A DNA stretch of 64,000 nt from Stutzerimonas stutzeri (lineage in GTDB: Bacteria > Pseudomonadota > Gammaproteobacteria > Pseudomonadales > Pseudomonadaceae), in contig NZ_CP139348.1 of assembly GCF_038561965.1 (NCBI RefSeq), forward strand, positions 3,596,001 through 3,660,000, given 5' to 3'. The notes under the pieces are model-generated. The model did no database searches. It had not been told where the DNA came from and was given only the letters and a program-made list of their open reading frames with translations. Below are positions 36,029 to 45,098 of the stretch, piece after piece. Position 1 is the stretch's first letter. Every line of letters starts with the position of its first letter. Both the position numbers and the translations under genes were made by a program.

Positions 36029-37519
36029 TCAGTACTCTAGACCCAGGCGCTTGTCGGCCATTTCGCTGATCTCGCGGTAGGCCGCCGCATCGCTCTGCAG
36101 CGTGGATTCGCGCGCCGGGAATATCTCCTCCAACTTGCTCGACCAGGCCTGGGAACGGTACTTCTCTGGAAAGCAGCGCTCGAGCAGGTCAAGCATGATC
36201 GAGACCGTTACCGAGGCGCCCGGTGAAGCGCCGAGCAGCGCCGCAATAGTGCCGTCCTTCGCTGCAACCAGCTCGGTGCCGAACTGCAGAATGCCGCCCT
36301 TCTTCGGGTCCTTCTTGATGATCTGTACACGCTGGCCAGCAATCTCCAGACGCCAGTCCTCGGCCTTGGCCTCGGGATAGAAGCCGCGCAGCGTCTCCAG
36401 GCGATCTTCCATGGACTGCCGCACTTCCTTGATCAGGTAGCGGGTCAGATCCATGTTGTCGCGTGCGACTGCCAGCATCGGGCCGATGTTGCCAGGACGA
36501 ATCGACAACGGCAGGTCCATGAACGAACCGCGCTTGAGGAACTTGGTGGTGAAGCCGGCGTATGGCCCGAACAGCAGGGATTTCTTGCCATCGACGACAC
36601 GTGTATCCAGGTGCGGCACCGACATTGGTGGCGCGCCGACCGCCGCCAGGCTGTAAACCTTGGCCTGATGTTGCTTGACGACTTCCTGGTTGTCGCAGCG
36701 CAGCCACTGGCCGCTTACCGGGAAACCGCCGAAGCCCTTGCCTTCTTCGACGCCGGACATTTGCAGCAGCGGCAGCGCCGCGCCACCAGCGCCGAGGAAG
36801 ACAAAACCGGCCTGCACCTGGCGCGAATCGCCGTTACGGGTGTTCTTGATATCGACAGTCCAACCGCTGGCAGTACGATCAAGACCGGTGACCTTCTGGT
36901 TGTAGGACACCTTGACGCCGCCGCTACGGGCCAGATAGCCGAGCAGCTGGCTGGTCACCGCGCCGAAGTTGACGTCGGTGCCGTTCATGGCGCGGGTCGC
37001 GGCGATCGGCTCGTCGGCCGCACGCCCCGGCATCATCAATGGCATCCACTCGGTCAGCGTCGCACGATCCTCGCTGTATTCCATATCGGCGAAGGCGTGA
37101 TGAGTTTTCAGCGCGTCGAAGCGGCGCTTGAGGTAATCGATGTTCTTGCTGCCGCGCACGAAGCTCAGGTGCGGTACGGCATTGATGAAATCACGGGGAG
37201 AACCGAAGCCTTCGCGATCGGCAAGATAGGCCCAGAACTGCTTGGAAACCTCGTACTGGGTATTGATCAGCACGGCCTTCTTGATATCGATCGCGCCGTC
37301 TTTGCTGTCCGGGGTGTAGTTCAGCTCGCAAAGACCCGCGTGACCGGTACCCGCGTTGTTCCATGGATTGGAACTTTCGATGGCCCCGGATTCCTGCAGC
37401 TCGACGATTTCCAGCTTGATATCGGGATCGAGCTCTTTGAGCAGTACCGCGAGGGTCGCACTCATGATGCCGGCTCCCACCAGCACCATATCCACTGCTT
37501 CGCTATCGTGTTGCGTCAT
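36029..37519 (-). CDS. mqo: Malate:quinone oxidoreductase
   Basis: 496 residues from MTQHDSEAVDMVLVGAGIMSATLAVLLKELDP. The Rossmann FAD motif VLVGAGIMSATLAVL and the SSNPWNNAGTGHAGLCELNYTP block are characteristic of Mqo. It oxidises malate to oxaloacetate and passes electrons to the quinone pool at the inner membrane, replacing or assisting NAD malate dehydrogenase. GGAGAA lies seven bases before the ATG at 37519; a GTG seven codons earlier is less likely. A conserved PA4642-family gene lies upstream on the same strand. Confidence 0.96.
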   Translation of the reverse strand: MTQHDSEAVDMVLVGAGIMSATLAVLLKELDPDIKLEIVELQESGAIESSNPWNNAGTGHAGLCELNYTPDSKDGAIDIKKAVLINTQYEVSKQFWAYLADREGFGSPRDFINAVPHLSFVRGSKNIDYLKRRFDALKTHHAFADMEYSEDRATLTEWMPLMMPGRAADEPIAATRAMNGTDVNFGAVTSQLLGYLARSGGVKVSYNQKVTGLDRTASGWTVDIKNTRNGDSRQVQAGFVFLGAGGAALPLLQMSGVEEGKGFGGFPVSGQWLRCDNQEVVKQHQAKVYSLAAVGAPPMSVPHLDTRVVDGKKSLLFGPYAGFTTKFLKRGSFMDLPLSIRPGNIGPMLAVARDNMDLTRYLIKEVRQSMEDRLETLRGFYPEAKAEDWRLEIAGQRVQIIKKDPKKGGILQFGTELVAAKDGTIAALLGASPGASVTVSIMLDLLERCFPEKYRSQAWSSKLEEIFPARESTLQSDAAAYREISEMADKRLGLEY

Positions 37520-37865
37520 CAACGCGTTCTCCAGAATCACAGCATTAAACTGTCGTGACCGCAGTACGCGGCCCCGTAAAACCCACCAGCCAGACGATCA
37601 GGAACGGAGCATGTGCCTGTACCGCTGCTCGGGAGCATGTGCCCGAGAACAGTCCGCCAGGGGCGGCCTGCCAGCTGTCGGAAGATCGGCTTTTGGCCTC
37701 CTTCCTCTCGCCGCGATCCATCCGGAGCGGGCCTGGCCCAGTGCTCGACGGTAGATGCTGCGAGGAAAACGTTTGCGAATCATGTTTCAGAACCAACCGC
37801 CACCGCGCAGTCTGGCGCGACGGCGAGGTGCCCGCTGTATTCGATACGAAACGGCAACCCTCGGT
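37520..37865. other. Intergenic region upstream of mqo
   Basis: 346 bp without a convincing gene. A 12-bp direct repeat GGAGCATGTGCC occurs at 37606-37617 and 37632-37643. The second copy lies within a small hairpin closed by CTCGGG and CCCGAG. These may be control elements of mqo, but no regulator is evident. Confidence 0.35.
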
Positions 37866-38153
37866 TCAGCCGCGCATGGCCTCGATCAGCTCGATGTACG
37901 GCTGAGCCTGGCGCTGGTCGGCAACCAGGTCGATAAAGCTCAGCCCCTGGCTGTCTCGGGCATCGATGTCGTAGCCGGCAGCCACGAAAAAGCCGAGAAA
38001 CCGCTCGAAATCATCGATACGAAGGCCGCGGTAAGCCTTGATCAGCTTGTGCAGCGAAGGTGGGGTATCGTCAGCCGGCTCAGGCTGAAGAAACAGCTTG
38101 ATCGACTCATCTGCGATCTCGTCGCCAATCACCTGCTTCTTGTCTTTACGCAT
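37866..38153 (-). CDS. PA4642-family protein
   Basis: 95 residues from MRKDKKQVIGDEIADESIKLFLQPEPADDTPPSLHKLIKAYRGLRIDDFERFLGFFVAAGYDIDARDSQG. This matches the conserved PA4642 family of pseudomonads, which has no known role. It lies upstream of mqo, as in other Pseudomonas genomes. The longer upstream frame to 38180 adds residues without support. Confidence 0.88.
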   Translation of the reverse strand: MRKDKKQVIGDEIADESIKLFLQPEPADDTPPSLHKLIKAYRGLRIDDFERFLGFFVAAGYDIDARDSQGLSFIDLVADQRQAQPYIELIEAMRG

Positions 38154-38347
38154 TGCCGCCTCCGGTCCACGGGGTATCACGGGGGCGGCAGTTTACTCCT
38201 CGCAGGCGGCTCACTCAACGCGCCAGGGCGGCTTGCGACCAAGGTCGTACATCGCCAGGCCGGCATACCGGGCGATTGTTCGGCATAAATAACAAGATGT
38301 GCTGCGCGCCTATAATGGCGCCTTCGCGTACAAGGAGCGTTCCGGGC

Positions 38348-40078
38348 ATGAAGTTTCCCCCTCTGTTTGCCGCATGGCACCAGGCCCTGCGCCTGGGATA
38401 TGGGGTCCGCGCGCTGCGTGGCGACATCAGTGCAGGATTGACGGTCGGCATCATCGCCATCCCGCTGGCCATGGCCCTGGCGATCGCCGTCGGCGTGGCG
38501 CCGCAACACGGCCTTTACACTGTACTGGTGGCCGCACCTCTGATCGCGCTGACGGGAGGTTCGCGCTTCAACGTCTCAGGGCCAACGGCGGCGTTCGTGG
38601 TGATCCTGCTGCCGATTACTCAGCAGTTCGGCCTTGGCGGCTTATTGCTGTGCACCATGCTCGCCGGCCTCATTCTGATAACGCTCGGCCTGCTTCGCGC
38701 CGGGCGCCTGATCGCCTTTATTCCTTATCCCGTCACCCTCGGTTTTACCGCAGGCATAGGCATCGTCATTGCTACCCTGCAGATCAAGGACCTGTTCGGC
38801 CTGACCCTGGCCGAACAGCCGCAGCACTATGTCGAGCAGGTCGGCCTCCTGCTGCGCTCCTTACCGGGCGCACACCTTGGCGACGCCGCGGTGGCGGCGA
38901 TCTGCCTGGCGGTACTGATCATCTGGCCGCGCTGGGTACCGAAGGTACCGGGGCACCTGGTGGCACTGACTGTCGGTGCACTGGCCGGTTTGCTGCTCGA
39001 ATCGTCTGGATTGTCCGTGGCGACGCTCGGCGAGCGCTTCAGTTACACAGTGGATGGCGTCACCCATCCGGGTATCCCGCCGTTCCTTCCGGACTTCGCC
39101 TGGCCATGGTTGCTGCCTGGTCCGGACGGCCAGCCATTGCAATTGAGCTACGAGCTGTTCCGCCAGCTACTCGCGCCGGCGTTTGCCATTGCCATGCTCG
39201 GCGCCATCGAGTCGCTGCTGTGCGCAGTCGTTGCCGACGGGATGACCGGCAGTAATCACGAACCGAATGCAGAGCTGATCGGCCAGGGCCTGGGCAACCT
39301 GGTCGCGCCGCTGTTTGGTGGCATCACCGCGACCGCGGCGATCGCCCGTAGCGCGACCAATGTCCGGGCTGGTGCCTTCTCGCCGCTAGCCTCCATCATT
39401 CACGCGGGCGTGGTGCTAGTGGCGATTCTCTGGTTGGCGCCGCTGTTCAGCTATCTGCCAATGGCGGCGCTCGCCGCGCTGCTGGTCATGGTGGCCTGGA
39501 ACATGAGCGAGGCCCCACACGTGATGCATGTGCTGCGCATCGCACCGCGGAGCGATGTGTTGGTACTGCTGACCTGCCTGATTCTCACCGTGCTGTTCGA
39601 CATGGTCCTGGCGGTGGGCGTCGGGCTATTACTGGCGGCAGGGCTGTTCATCAAGCGCATGAGCGAGCTGACCGATACCACGCCGTTGTCTCGAGCGCAG
39701 CGGAAAATCTTGCAGGACATGCCTGAACACGTCGCGACTTATGCGATCCGCGGGCCGCTGTTCTTCGGTGCGGCGGAAAAGGCGCTGGGCGCACTACGGC
39801 GCTTCAATCCGGAGGTCAAGGTGGTGATCGTCGATATCAGCGCGGTGCCGATGCTGGATATGACCGCGCTGGCGTCGCTGGAAAACGTGCTGGTGGATTA
39901 CCGCCGGCTGGGCGTCACACTGATTCTCAGCGGCAGCAACGCTCAGGTCCGCCTGAAGCTGCGCCGCGCGGGCATCCATCGACTGCAGGGCCATCTTCTG
40001 TACGTGCGGAATCTGGAGCAGGCCCGTGAAAAAGCACTGCGCCTGTTGCGCACGGCGCCAGACCCGGCACCTGCCTGA
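38348..40078 (+). CDS. SulP-family anion/C4-dicarboxylate transporter
   Basis: 576 residues. About ten to twelve hydrophobic segments cover residues 30-430. The SulP motif GGSRFNVSGPTAAFVV and FGGITATAAIARSATNVRAGA are present. A C-terminal STAS domain (about 450-560) includes IVDISAVPMLDMTALASLENV. DauA and other SulP proteins move sulfate, bicarbonate or C4-dicarboxylates. The ATG at 38348 has AAGGAG about ten bases before it. Substrate uncertain. Confidence 0.9.
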   Translation: MKFPPLFAAWHQALRLGYGVRALRGDISAGLTVGIIAIPLAMALAIAVGVAPQHGLYTVLVAAPLIALTGGSRFNVSGPTAAFVVILLPITQQFGLGGLLLCTMLAGLILITLGLLRAGRLIAFIPYPVTLGFTAGIGIVIATLQIKDLFGLTLAEQPQHYVEQVGLLLRSLPGAHLGDAAVAAICLAVLIIWPRWVPKVPGHLVALTVGALAGLLLESSGLSVATLGERFSYTVDGVTHPGIPPFLPDFAWPWLLPGPDGQPLQLSYELFRQLLAPAFAIAMLGAIESLLCAVVADGMTGSNHEPNAELIGQGLGNLVAPLFGGITATAAIARSATNVRAGAFSPLASIIHAGVVLVAILWLAPLFSYLPMAALAALLVMVAWNMSEAPHVMHVLRIAPRSDVLVLLTCLILTVLFDMVLAVGVGLLLAAGLFIKRMSELTDTTPLSRAQRKILQDMPEHVATYAIRGPLFFGAAEKALGALRRFNPEVKVVIVDISAVPMLDMTALASLENVLVDYRRLGVTLILSGSNAQVRLKLRRAGIHRLQGHLLYVRNLEQAREKALRLLRTAPDPAPA

Positions 40079-40123
40079 GCGCGCTACCGGGCGGTACGGT
40101 AGCGCCACCCGGGCGTTTAGCGA

Positions 40124-41035
40124 TCAGCCGGCGTGCTTTTGCAGGTTGGCCATCATTTCCTTCAGCGCTTCCATGTTGTCGGCCGGGTGCGCTGCGTTTT
40201 CGAAATTGCAGATCTGCTGCCAGCTGGCCGCGACATCTTCCGCGTCGAATCCGGCCTTTGGGTCGAAACCCGCACCCAGGCTGCGCTCCCAGCGCACTTT
40301 GCCCATCCAGCCGCCGCCGACTTCGAACAGCCCGGAGGTTTCCTGGCACTGCTCGCTGGCGAGAAACACCACCAGCGGGCTGACCAGCTCAGGCTTGAGC
40401 TGCTCGAACACCTGCGGCGGAATAAGCCCTTCGGTCATCCGCGTGCCGCCGGTCGGTGCGATGGCGTTGACCAGGATGTTGTTCTTCCGGCCCTCCAGCG
40501 CCAGCGTGCGGGTCAGGCCGTACAGGCCCAGCTTGGCCATGCCGTAATTGGACTGGCCGAAATTGCCATAGATGCCGGAAGTCGAAGCGGTGAAGATCAC
40601 TCGCCCATAGTTCTGCTCACGCATGTGCGGCCAGGCGGCACGGGTGACCTTGTACGCGCCCTCGACGTGAACGCGATAGACCAGATCCCAGTCGGCGTCG
40701 TCCATCTTGTGGAAAGTCTTGTCGCGCAGGATGCCGGCATTGTTGACCACCACATCGACACGACCATAGGTGTCCAGCGCCTGCTGCACGATCCGGTCGC
40801 CGTAGGTAACCGAATCATGACTGGCGATGGCCGTGCCGCCTGCCTGACGGATCTCTTCGACCACCCGATCGGCTGCCGAACTGTTGGCGCCCTCGCCTTG
40901 CGTTGTGCCGCCCAGATCGTTGACTACGAGTTTCGCACCATGACGGGCGAACAACAGGGCATGGGCCCGACCGAGACCACCGCCGGCCCCGGTCACGATC
41001 ACTACCTTGTCTTCGAAGCGGATGGCTTCACTCAT
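40124..41035 (-). CDS. SDR-family 3-hydroxyacyl-CoA dehydrogenase-like
   Basis: 303 residues. The NAD(P) motif is TGAGGGLGRAHALLFARHGAKLVVNDLGG, NNAGILRD follows, and the catalytic YGMAKLG lies at about residue 165. The GGTTQGEG insert and the C-terminal tail resemble the dehydrogenase part of peroxisomal-type multifunctional enzyme 2 (HSD17B4). It probably oxidises 3-hydroxyacyl-CoA intermediates in fatty-acid or steroid breakdown. GGAGGAATTTCC precedes the ATG. No other beta-oxidation gene is beside it. Confidence 0.85.
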   Translation of the reverse strand: MSEAIRFEDKVVIVTGAGGGLGRAHALLFARHGAKLVVNDLGGTTQGEGANSSAADRVVEEIRQAGGTAIASHDSVTYGDRIVQQALDTYGRVDVVVNNAGILRDKTFHKMDDADWDLVYRVHVEGAYKVTRAAWPHMREQNYGRVIFTASTSGIYGNFGQSNYGMAKLGLYGLTRTLALEGRKNNILVNAIAPTGGTRMTEGLIPPQVFEQLKPELVSPLVVFLASEQCQETSGLFEVGGGWMGKVRWERSLGAGFDPKAGFDAEDVAASWQQICNFENAAHPADNMEALKEMMANLQKHAG

Positions 41036-41169
41036 GGAAATTCCTCCAGCGGATTATTGTTGGATGCGTCGCATAGTCTGTGGCGAGTGTCGGCGAGGCC
41101 CCAGCCGCCCACAATCAAACGGCCGCGAATGAATGCCCGGGCATAAGGCTGCAGGATGATGTAGCAGCA

Positions 41170-42120
41170 TCATGGCTGCGCCAGGAAGTCCCGGACGGCC
41201 TCGGCGACTTGCAGCGGGTCCTCCTCCTGCGGCACATGGCCGAGGTCGTCGAAGATCACCAATTGGCTGCCGGCAATATCGTCTTTGAAACGGCGCGCAT
41301 TGAGCGGCGGAATCAAGCCGTCACGCCCGCCCCAGATGATCAATGTCGGCGTTTTAACCGAAGCGATCCGCTTGCTGTTGTCAACTGCCGGCACCTGTTT
41401 GAACCGTTCGCGCAGCGCCTCACGGTTGCCTTCGCGCAAGGTCAGTTCGTAGTAGCGATCGACCAGCTCCGGCGTCACCTTGCCTGGATCACCATAAACG
41501 CTGCGGGTGCTGGACTCGACCAGCCGGCGCGGGAGTATGTTGGCCATGATTGGCGCCAAGCCAGGAATGCCGGCAAGCTTGAAACCAATAGGTACCGAGG
41601 TTGACTGGCGCGGGTAGCCCGCCGCGTCGATCAGCACCAGTTGCGCCACGCGCTGAGGCTGATCCAACGCCATTTCCCAGGCGAGCTGACCGCCAAAGCT
41701 GTTTCCGAGCAGCACCGCTCGCTCGACCTCTAGCCGGTCGAGCAGTGTCGACAGGAACTCGACATAGTGATCCATACGGTAGTTGCCGTCCGGAAAAGGA
41801 CCGGTCAGGCCGAACCCTGGCAGATCCAGGCTGATCACCCGGCGCTGCGGCTTCAGCTGATCGACCACGCCCTCCCAGGTGTGCAGGCTCGCCGAGGTGC
41901 CGTGCAGCAGTACCAGTGGAGCCGGATCATCACGCCGACCTTCGTCGCGTATATGCACCCGCATCCCGGCAATCTCGATGAACCGGGACGGCTCCGGTGC
42001 CCATCGTTCGGTAAGACTCTCGACCGGCCGCGGCGGGGCCCAGCTCAGCGTCATCCCCACCGCGACGGCAATCACCAGCAAAACGATGGCGGCAAGCAGT
42101 ATCTTCAGAACGATTTTCAC
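41170..42120 (-). CDS. Membrane-anchored alpha/beta hydrolase
   Basis: 316 residues. An N-terminal membrane segment covers about residues 3-24 (VLKILLAAIVLLVIAVAVGMTL). The hydrolase domain has LLHGTSAS (oxyanion), the nucleophile elbow GNSFGG at about residue 140, and the C-terminal His in DDLGHVPQEEDP. It is probably an esterase or lipase-like enzyme on the periplasmic side. The start is GTG at 42120 and the ribosome-binding site is poor. It lies 117 bp downstream of cheB and may be read from the chemotaxis operon. Confidence 0.85.
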   Translation of the reverse strand: MKIVLKILLAAIVLLVIAVAVGMTLSWAPPRPVESLTERWAPEPSRFIEIAGMRVHIRDEGRRDDPAPLVLLHGTSASLHTWEGVVDQLKPQRRVISLDLPGFGLTGPFPDGNYRMDHYVEFLSTLLDRLEVERAVLLGNSFGGQLAWEMALDQPQRVAQLVLIDAAGYPRQSTSVPIGFKLAGIPGLAPIMANILPRRLVESSTRSVYGDPGKVTPELVDRYYELTLREGNREALRERFKQVPAVDNSKRIASVKTPTLIIWGGRDGLIPPLNARRFKDDIAGSQLVIFDDLGHVPQEEDPLQVAEAVRDFLAQP

Positions 42121-42237
42121 CTTGGCGGCCCCAGTCTGCGCAGAGTGGGCCCGAGCTTAGGCTAATGACCCGACTTCCAGCAAAACCGCTATCAGCTGAG
42201 GTGAGACGACGAGCTTCCTTCGTATTTCGCTGCCTGC

Positions 42238-43293
42238 TCAGCCCAGCGCCGCGCGGGCGTAGTCGGTGATCAGCCGCGGCAGGTTCTCCAGCGACTCGGT
42301 GCACTGCGCCGCGCCCATCTGCAGGGCTTCCTTGGGCATGCCGAACACCACGCAGCTGGCTTCGTCCTGGGCGACCGTGCGGGCGCCGGCCTCGCGCATC
42401 GCCAGCAGGCCGCGCGCGCCGTCGTCGCCCATCCCGGTCATGATCACGCCCAGAGCGTTGTGCCCGGCGTGGCGGGCGACGGAGCGGAACAGCACGTCCA
42501 CTGACGGCTTGTGTCGGTTGACCGGCGGGCCGTCGAGTACCTCGACGAAATATTGCGCGCCACTGCGCTTGAGCTGCATGTGCTTGCCGCCCGGCGCTAC
42601 CAGCGCCAGCCCGGAGCGTACGCGATCGAGATGACGCGCTTCGCGCACTTCGATCTGACACAGGCTATCGAGACGCTGAGCGAAGGCGGCGGTGAATTTT
42701 TCCGGCATGTGCTGGACGATGACGATACCCGGCGAGTCGACGCGCAGCTGTTTGAGCACCAGTTCCAGCGCCTGGGTACCGCCGGTCGACGTGCCCAGGG
42801 CCACAACCCGGTCGGTGGTAGTCAGCGCGTTGCTGGCCGGCTCTGCCTGGCGTTGCGGCGCCGAGACCGTCGCGGCGCGCGGCCCGGCGGCACGCGGGCG
42901 GGCCGCGGCCGCCTGCTGAATCTGCTTGATCAAGTCGCTGGAGAGCTGCAGCAGGCTGTCCTTCAGGCCGAGCCGTGCCTTGGTGAAAACGCCCACGGCG
43001 CCGGCCGCGAACGCTTCGAGCGTGATGGCAGCGCCCGCCTCGGTCAGCGTCGAGCAGATGATCGTCGGTGTCGGCCGCTCGGCCATCAGTTTGCGCAGAA
43101 AGGTAATGCCGTCCATGCGCGGCATCTCGACGTCGAGCACCAGCACATCGGGCCAGTTGCGCTGCATCTTTTCCAGCGCGAACAGCGGATCGGCGGCCTG
43201 CCCGATCACCTCGATATTCGGATGGCTTTCCAGGCATGCCGAGAGCACCTGACGCACCAGCGCCGAGTCATCGACGATAAATACTTTGATCAT
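42238..43293 (-). CDS. cheB: Chemotaxis response regulator protein-glutamate methylesterase CheB
   Basis: 351 residues. The receiver domain has VFIVDDSALVRQ and the acceptor in VLVLDVEMPRMDG (about D54), and the methylesterase domain covers about 160-350. The catalytic triad is visible as Ser in GTSTGGTQAL, His in VIVQHMP and Asp in MTGMGDDG. It demethylates or deamidates chemoreceptors. Its ATG overlaps the TGA of cheD (ATGA). It is the last gene of the leftward che operon. Confidence 0.95.
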   Translation of the reverse strand: MIKVFIVDDSALVRQVLSACLESHPNIEVIGQAADPLFALEKMQRNWPDVLVLDVEMPRMDGITFLRKLMAERPTPTIICSTLTEAGAAITLEAFAAGAVGVFTKARLGLKDSLLQLSSDLIKQIQQAAAARPRAAGPRAATVSAPQRQAEPASNALTTTDRVVALGTSTGGTQALELVLKQLRVDSPGIVIVQHMPEKFTAAFAQRLDSLCQIEVREARHLDRVRSGLALVAPGGKHMQLKRSGAQYFVEVLDGPPVNRHKPSVDVLFRSVARHAGHNALGVIMTGMGDDGARGLLAMREAGARTVAQDEASCVVFGMPKEALQMGAAQCTESLENLPRLITDYARAALG

Positions 43294-43769
43294 GCGATGC
43301 CCTCGAGCAGATCGCCTGCTGTAAATAATTGGCAGGCCAGGCGCCCATCGCGGCCGTCGAGGGTCAGACGTCGATAGCCCATGCCGCCGAGTTGTTGGTC
43401 ATCGACGCGCCAACCGAGCCGAGCGAACTGCTCGCGGGCGAAGGCGATGTTCTTCAGCCCGATCTGCAGGCTGTTGGGCCGGCCCGGTTGCAGGCAGGTT
43501 CCGCCGCCGTAGAGTCCCTTGCGGTATTCCTCGGGCGCCGTGCGGTGTCGGAGCATATCCTGCTGCAGCCGCTCGAATACGCCTTCACCGGTGCGCGTGT
43601 CGTCCTGGTCGAAGGTAGTGCCGGGCACGACGAAATGGCTCACGGCGAGCAGACGCCGCCGTGGATGCCACAGCGTGACGGCCACGCACGAGCCAAGCAG
43701 CGTGGCCACCGGCCCCGGATGCTGGTCGAACAGGTACTCGCCGGGCATGAGAAAACGCTGCGCAGTCAT
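43290..43769 (-). CDS. cheD: Chemoreceptor glutamine deamidase CheD
   Basis: 159 residues from MTAQRFLMPGEYLFDQHPGPVATLLGSCVAVTLWHPRRRLLAVSHFVVPG. The catalytic Cys (GSCVAV) and His (SHFVVP) are present, with GGG and NIAFAREQF downstream. CheD deamidates glutamines in receptors and binds CheC where present; no CheC gene is seen here. It overlaps cheR upstream by ATGA and cheB downstream by ATGA. The longer frame in the track extends into cheR and is not used. Confidence 0.94.
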   Translation of the reverse strand: MTAQRFLMPGEYLFDQHPGPVATLLGSCVAVTLWHPRRRLLAVSHFVVPGTTFDQDDTRTGEGVFERLQQDMLRHRTAPEEYRKGLYGGGTCLQPGRPNSLQIGLKNIAFAREQFARLGWRVDDQQLGGMGYRRLTLDGRDGRLACQLFTAGDLLEGIA

Positions 43770-44572
43770 AGGCGCTCGAACACTGAAGAAGCCACGCTGC
43801 GCAGCGGCAGCCCGAAACCATGCAGGCTTTCCGCATGGCCGATGAACAGCAGGCCGCCGGCGCGCAGGCGCTCGAGCAGGCGCGCGACGATGGCGCGCTT
43901 GTCCTCGGCATTGAAGTAGATCAGCACATTGCGCAGGAAGATCATGTCGAAGCTGCCGGTGTCCTCGGGCAACGGCCGCATCAGGTTGAGTTCGCGAAAG
44001 CGCACCCGCTGACGCAAGCTCTGGCTCAGGCGAAAGGAGCCCTCGTGATCGCCGATACCACGCAGACAGTGGCGCTTGAGCCAGCCGGGCGGGAAATTGC
44101 TCGATTCGTCCAGCGGATAGATTGCAGCCTCGGCCTTTTCCAAGACTATTCGACTGAGATCGCTGCCCAGGATCGACCAGTCGGCCGGACCGTGTTCGGC
44201 GAGCACCATAGCGAGGGTGTAGGGCTCCTCGCCCGAGGAGCACGCGGCGCTCCAGATGCGCAGCGGCTCACGCCGGCCATCGAGCCGGCGGGCCAGAAAC
44301 TGGAAATGCTGCGGCTCGCGGAAGAAATAGGTTTCGTTGGTGGTCAGCAGATCGATGACCATGCGCTGCTCGGCCTTGTTCAGCGGGTCCTTGAGCAGCA
44401 ACAGATAATCGCGGTAGCTGCTCAGGTTCAGGGTCCGCAACCGGCGCATCAGGCGACCGGCGACCAGCGGCCGCTTGCTGTCGCTCAGATGGATGCCGGA
44501 TGCATCGGCCATCAGTTGCTGCACGAAGCGGAACTCCTGATCGCCCAGCACCGGCAGGCTCGACGCGGACAT
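43766..44572 (-). CDS. cheR: Chemotaxis protein methyltransferase CheR
   Basis: 268 residues. An N-terminal helical domain carries RLMRRLRTLNLSSYRDYL and LTTNETYFFRE. A SAM-dependent domain follows with IWSAACSSGEEPYTLAM, ILGSDLS and MIFLRNVLIYF. It methylates glutamates in chemoreceptors. It begins two bases after the cheW stop and overlaps cheD by ATGA. No extra TPR domain is present. Confidence 0.95.
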   Translation of the reverse strand: MSASSLPVLGDQEFRFVQQLMADASGIHLSDSKRPLVAGRLMRRLRTLNLSSYRDYLLLLKDPLNKAEQRMVIDLLTTNETYFFREPQHFQFLARRLDGRREPLRIWSAACSSGEEPYTLAMVLAEHGPADWSILGSDLSRIVLEKAEAAIYPLDESSNFPPGWLKRHCLRGIGDHEGSFRLSQSLRQRVRFRELNLMRPLPEDTGSFDMIFLRNVLIYFNAEDKRAIVARLLERLRAGGLLFIGHAESLHGFGLPLRSVASSVFERL

Positions 44573-44574
44573 CG

Positions 44575-45087
44575 TCAGCTCGCCTGCGCCATCGCCTGAC
44601 TGATCTGCAGGATGTCGTCCAACGACAACACCTTGCGCACATCCAGGATGATGGTGAAGCCGCGCTCGTCGCGCGCCATTCCGGCGATGAATTCCGTGCG
44701 GATTCCTGCGCCGAATGCTGGCGCAGGCTCGACGTCGGCGGCCTGGATGTCCAGCACGGCATCGACCGCATCGACCACCAGGCCGATGCGTTGCAGCACC
44801 TCGTTCAGGTCAAGCTCGATGATCACGATGCAGGTCCGCTTGCTCGGCACCGTGCGCTCCATGCCGAAGCGTGCGGCCAGGTCGAGCACCGGTACCACAT
44901 TGCCGCGCAGGTTGATTACCCCGTGGATGCACGCCGGCATCATCGGCACGCCGGTGATCTGCCCGTACTCGATGATCTCCCGCACCAGCTCGATCGGCAG
45001 CGCATAGCGTGCCTGGCGAACCCGGAACGACAGGTGCTGGATGTCAGCCGGCGCGGTGCCGGCACCGCTTACCTGTGGAAGGTTCAT
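44575..45087 (-). CDS. cheW: Chemotaxis coupling protein CheW
   Basis: 170 residues of one CheW domain with an N-terminal extension of about 20 residues. LSFRVRQARYALPIELVREIIEYGQITGVPMMPACIHGVINLRGNVVPVLDLAARFG contains the usual receptor- and CheA-binding strands. It links receptors to CheA. It sits between the receptor gene and cheR in the operon. Confidence 0.95.
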   Translation of the reverse strand: MNLPQVSGAGTAPADIQHLSFRVRQARYALPIELVREIIEYGQITGVPMMPACIHGVINLRGNVVPVLDLAARFGMERTVPSKRTCIVIIELDLNEVLQRIGLVVDAVDAVLDIQAADVEPAPAFGAGIRTEFIAGMARDERGFTIILDVRKVLSLDDILQISQAMAQAS

Positions 45088-45098
45088 CTTCGATCCCC

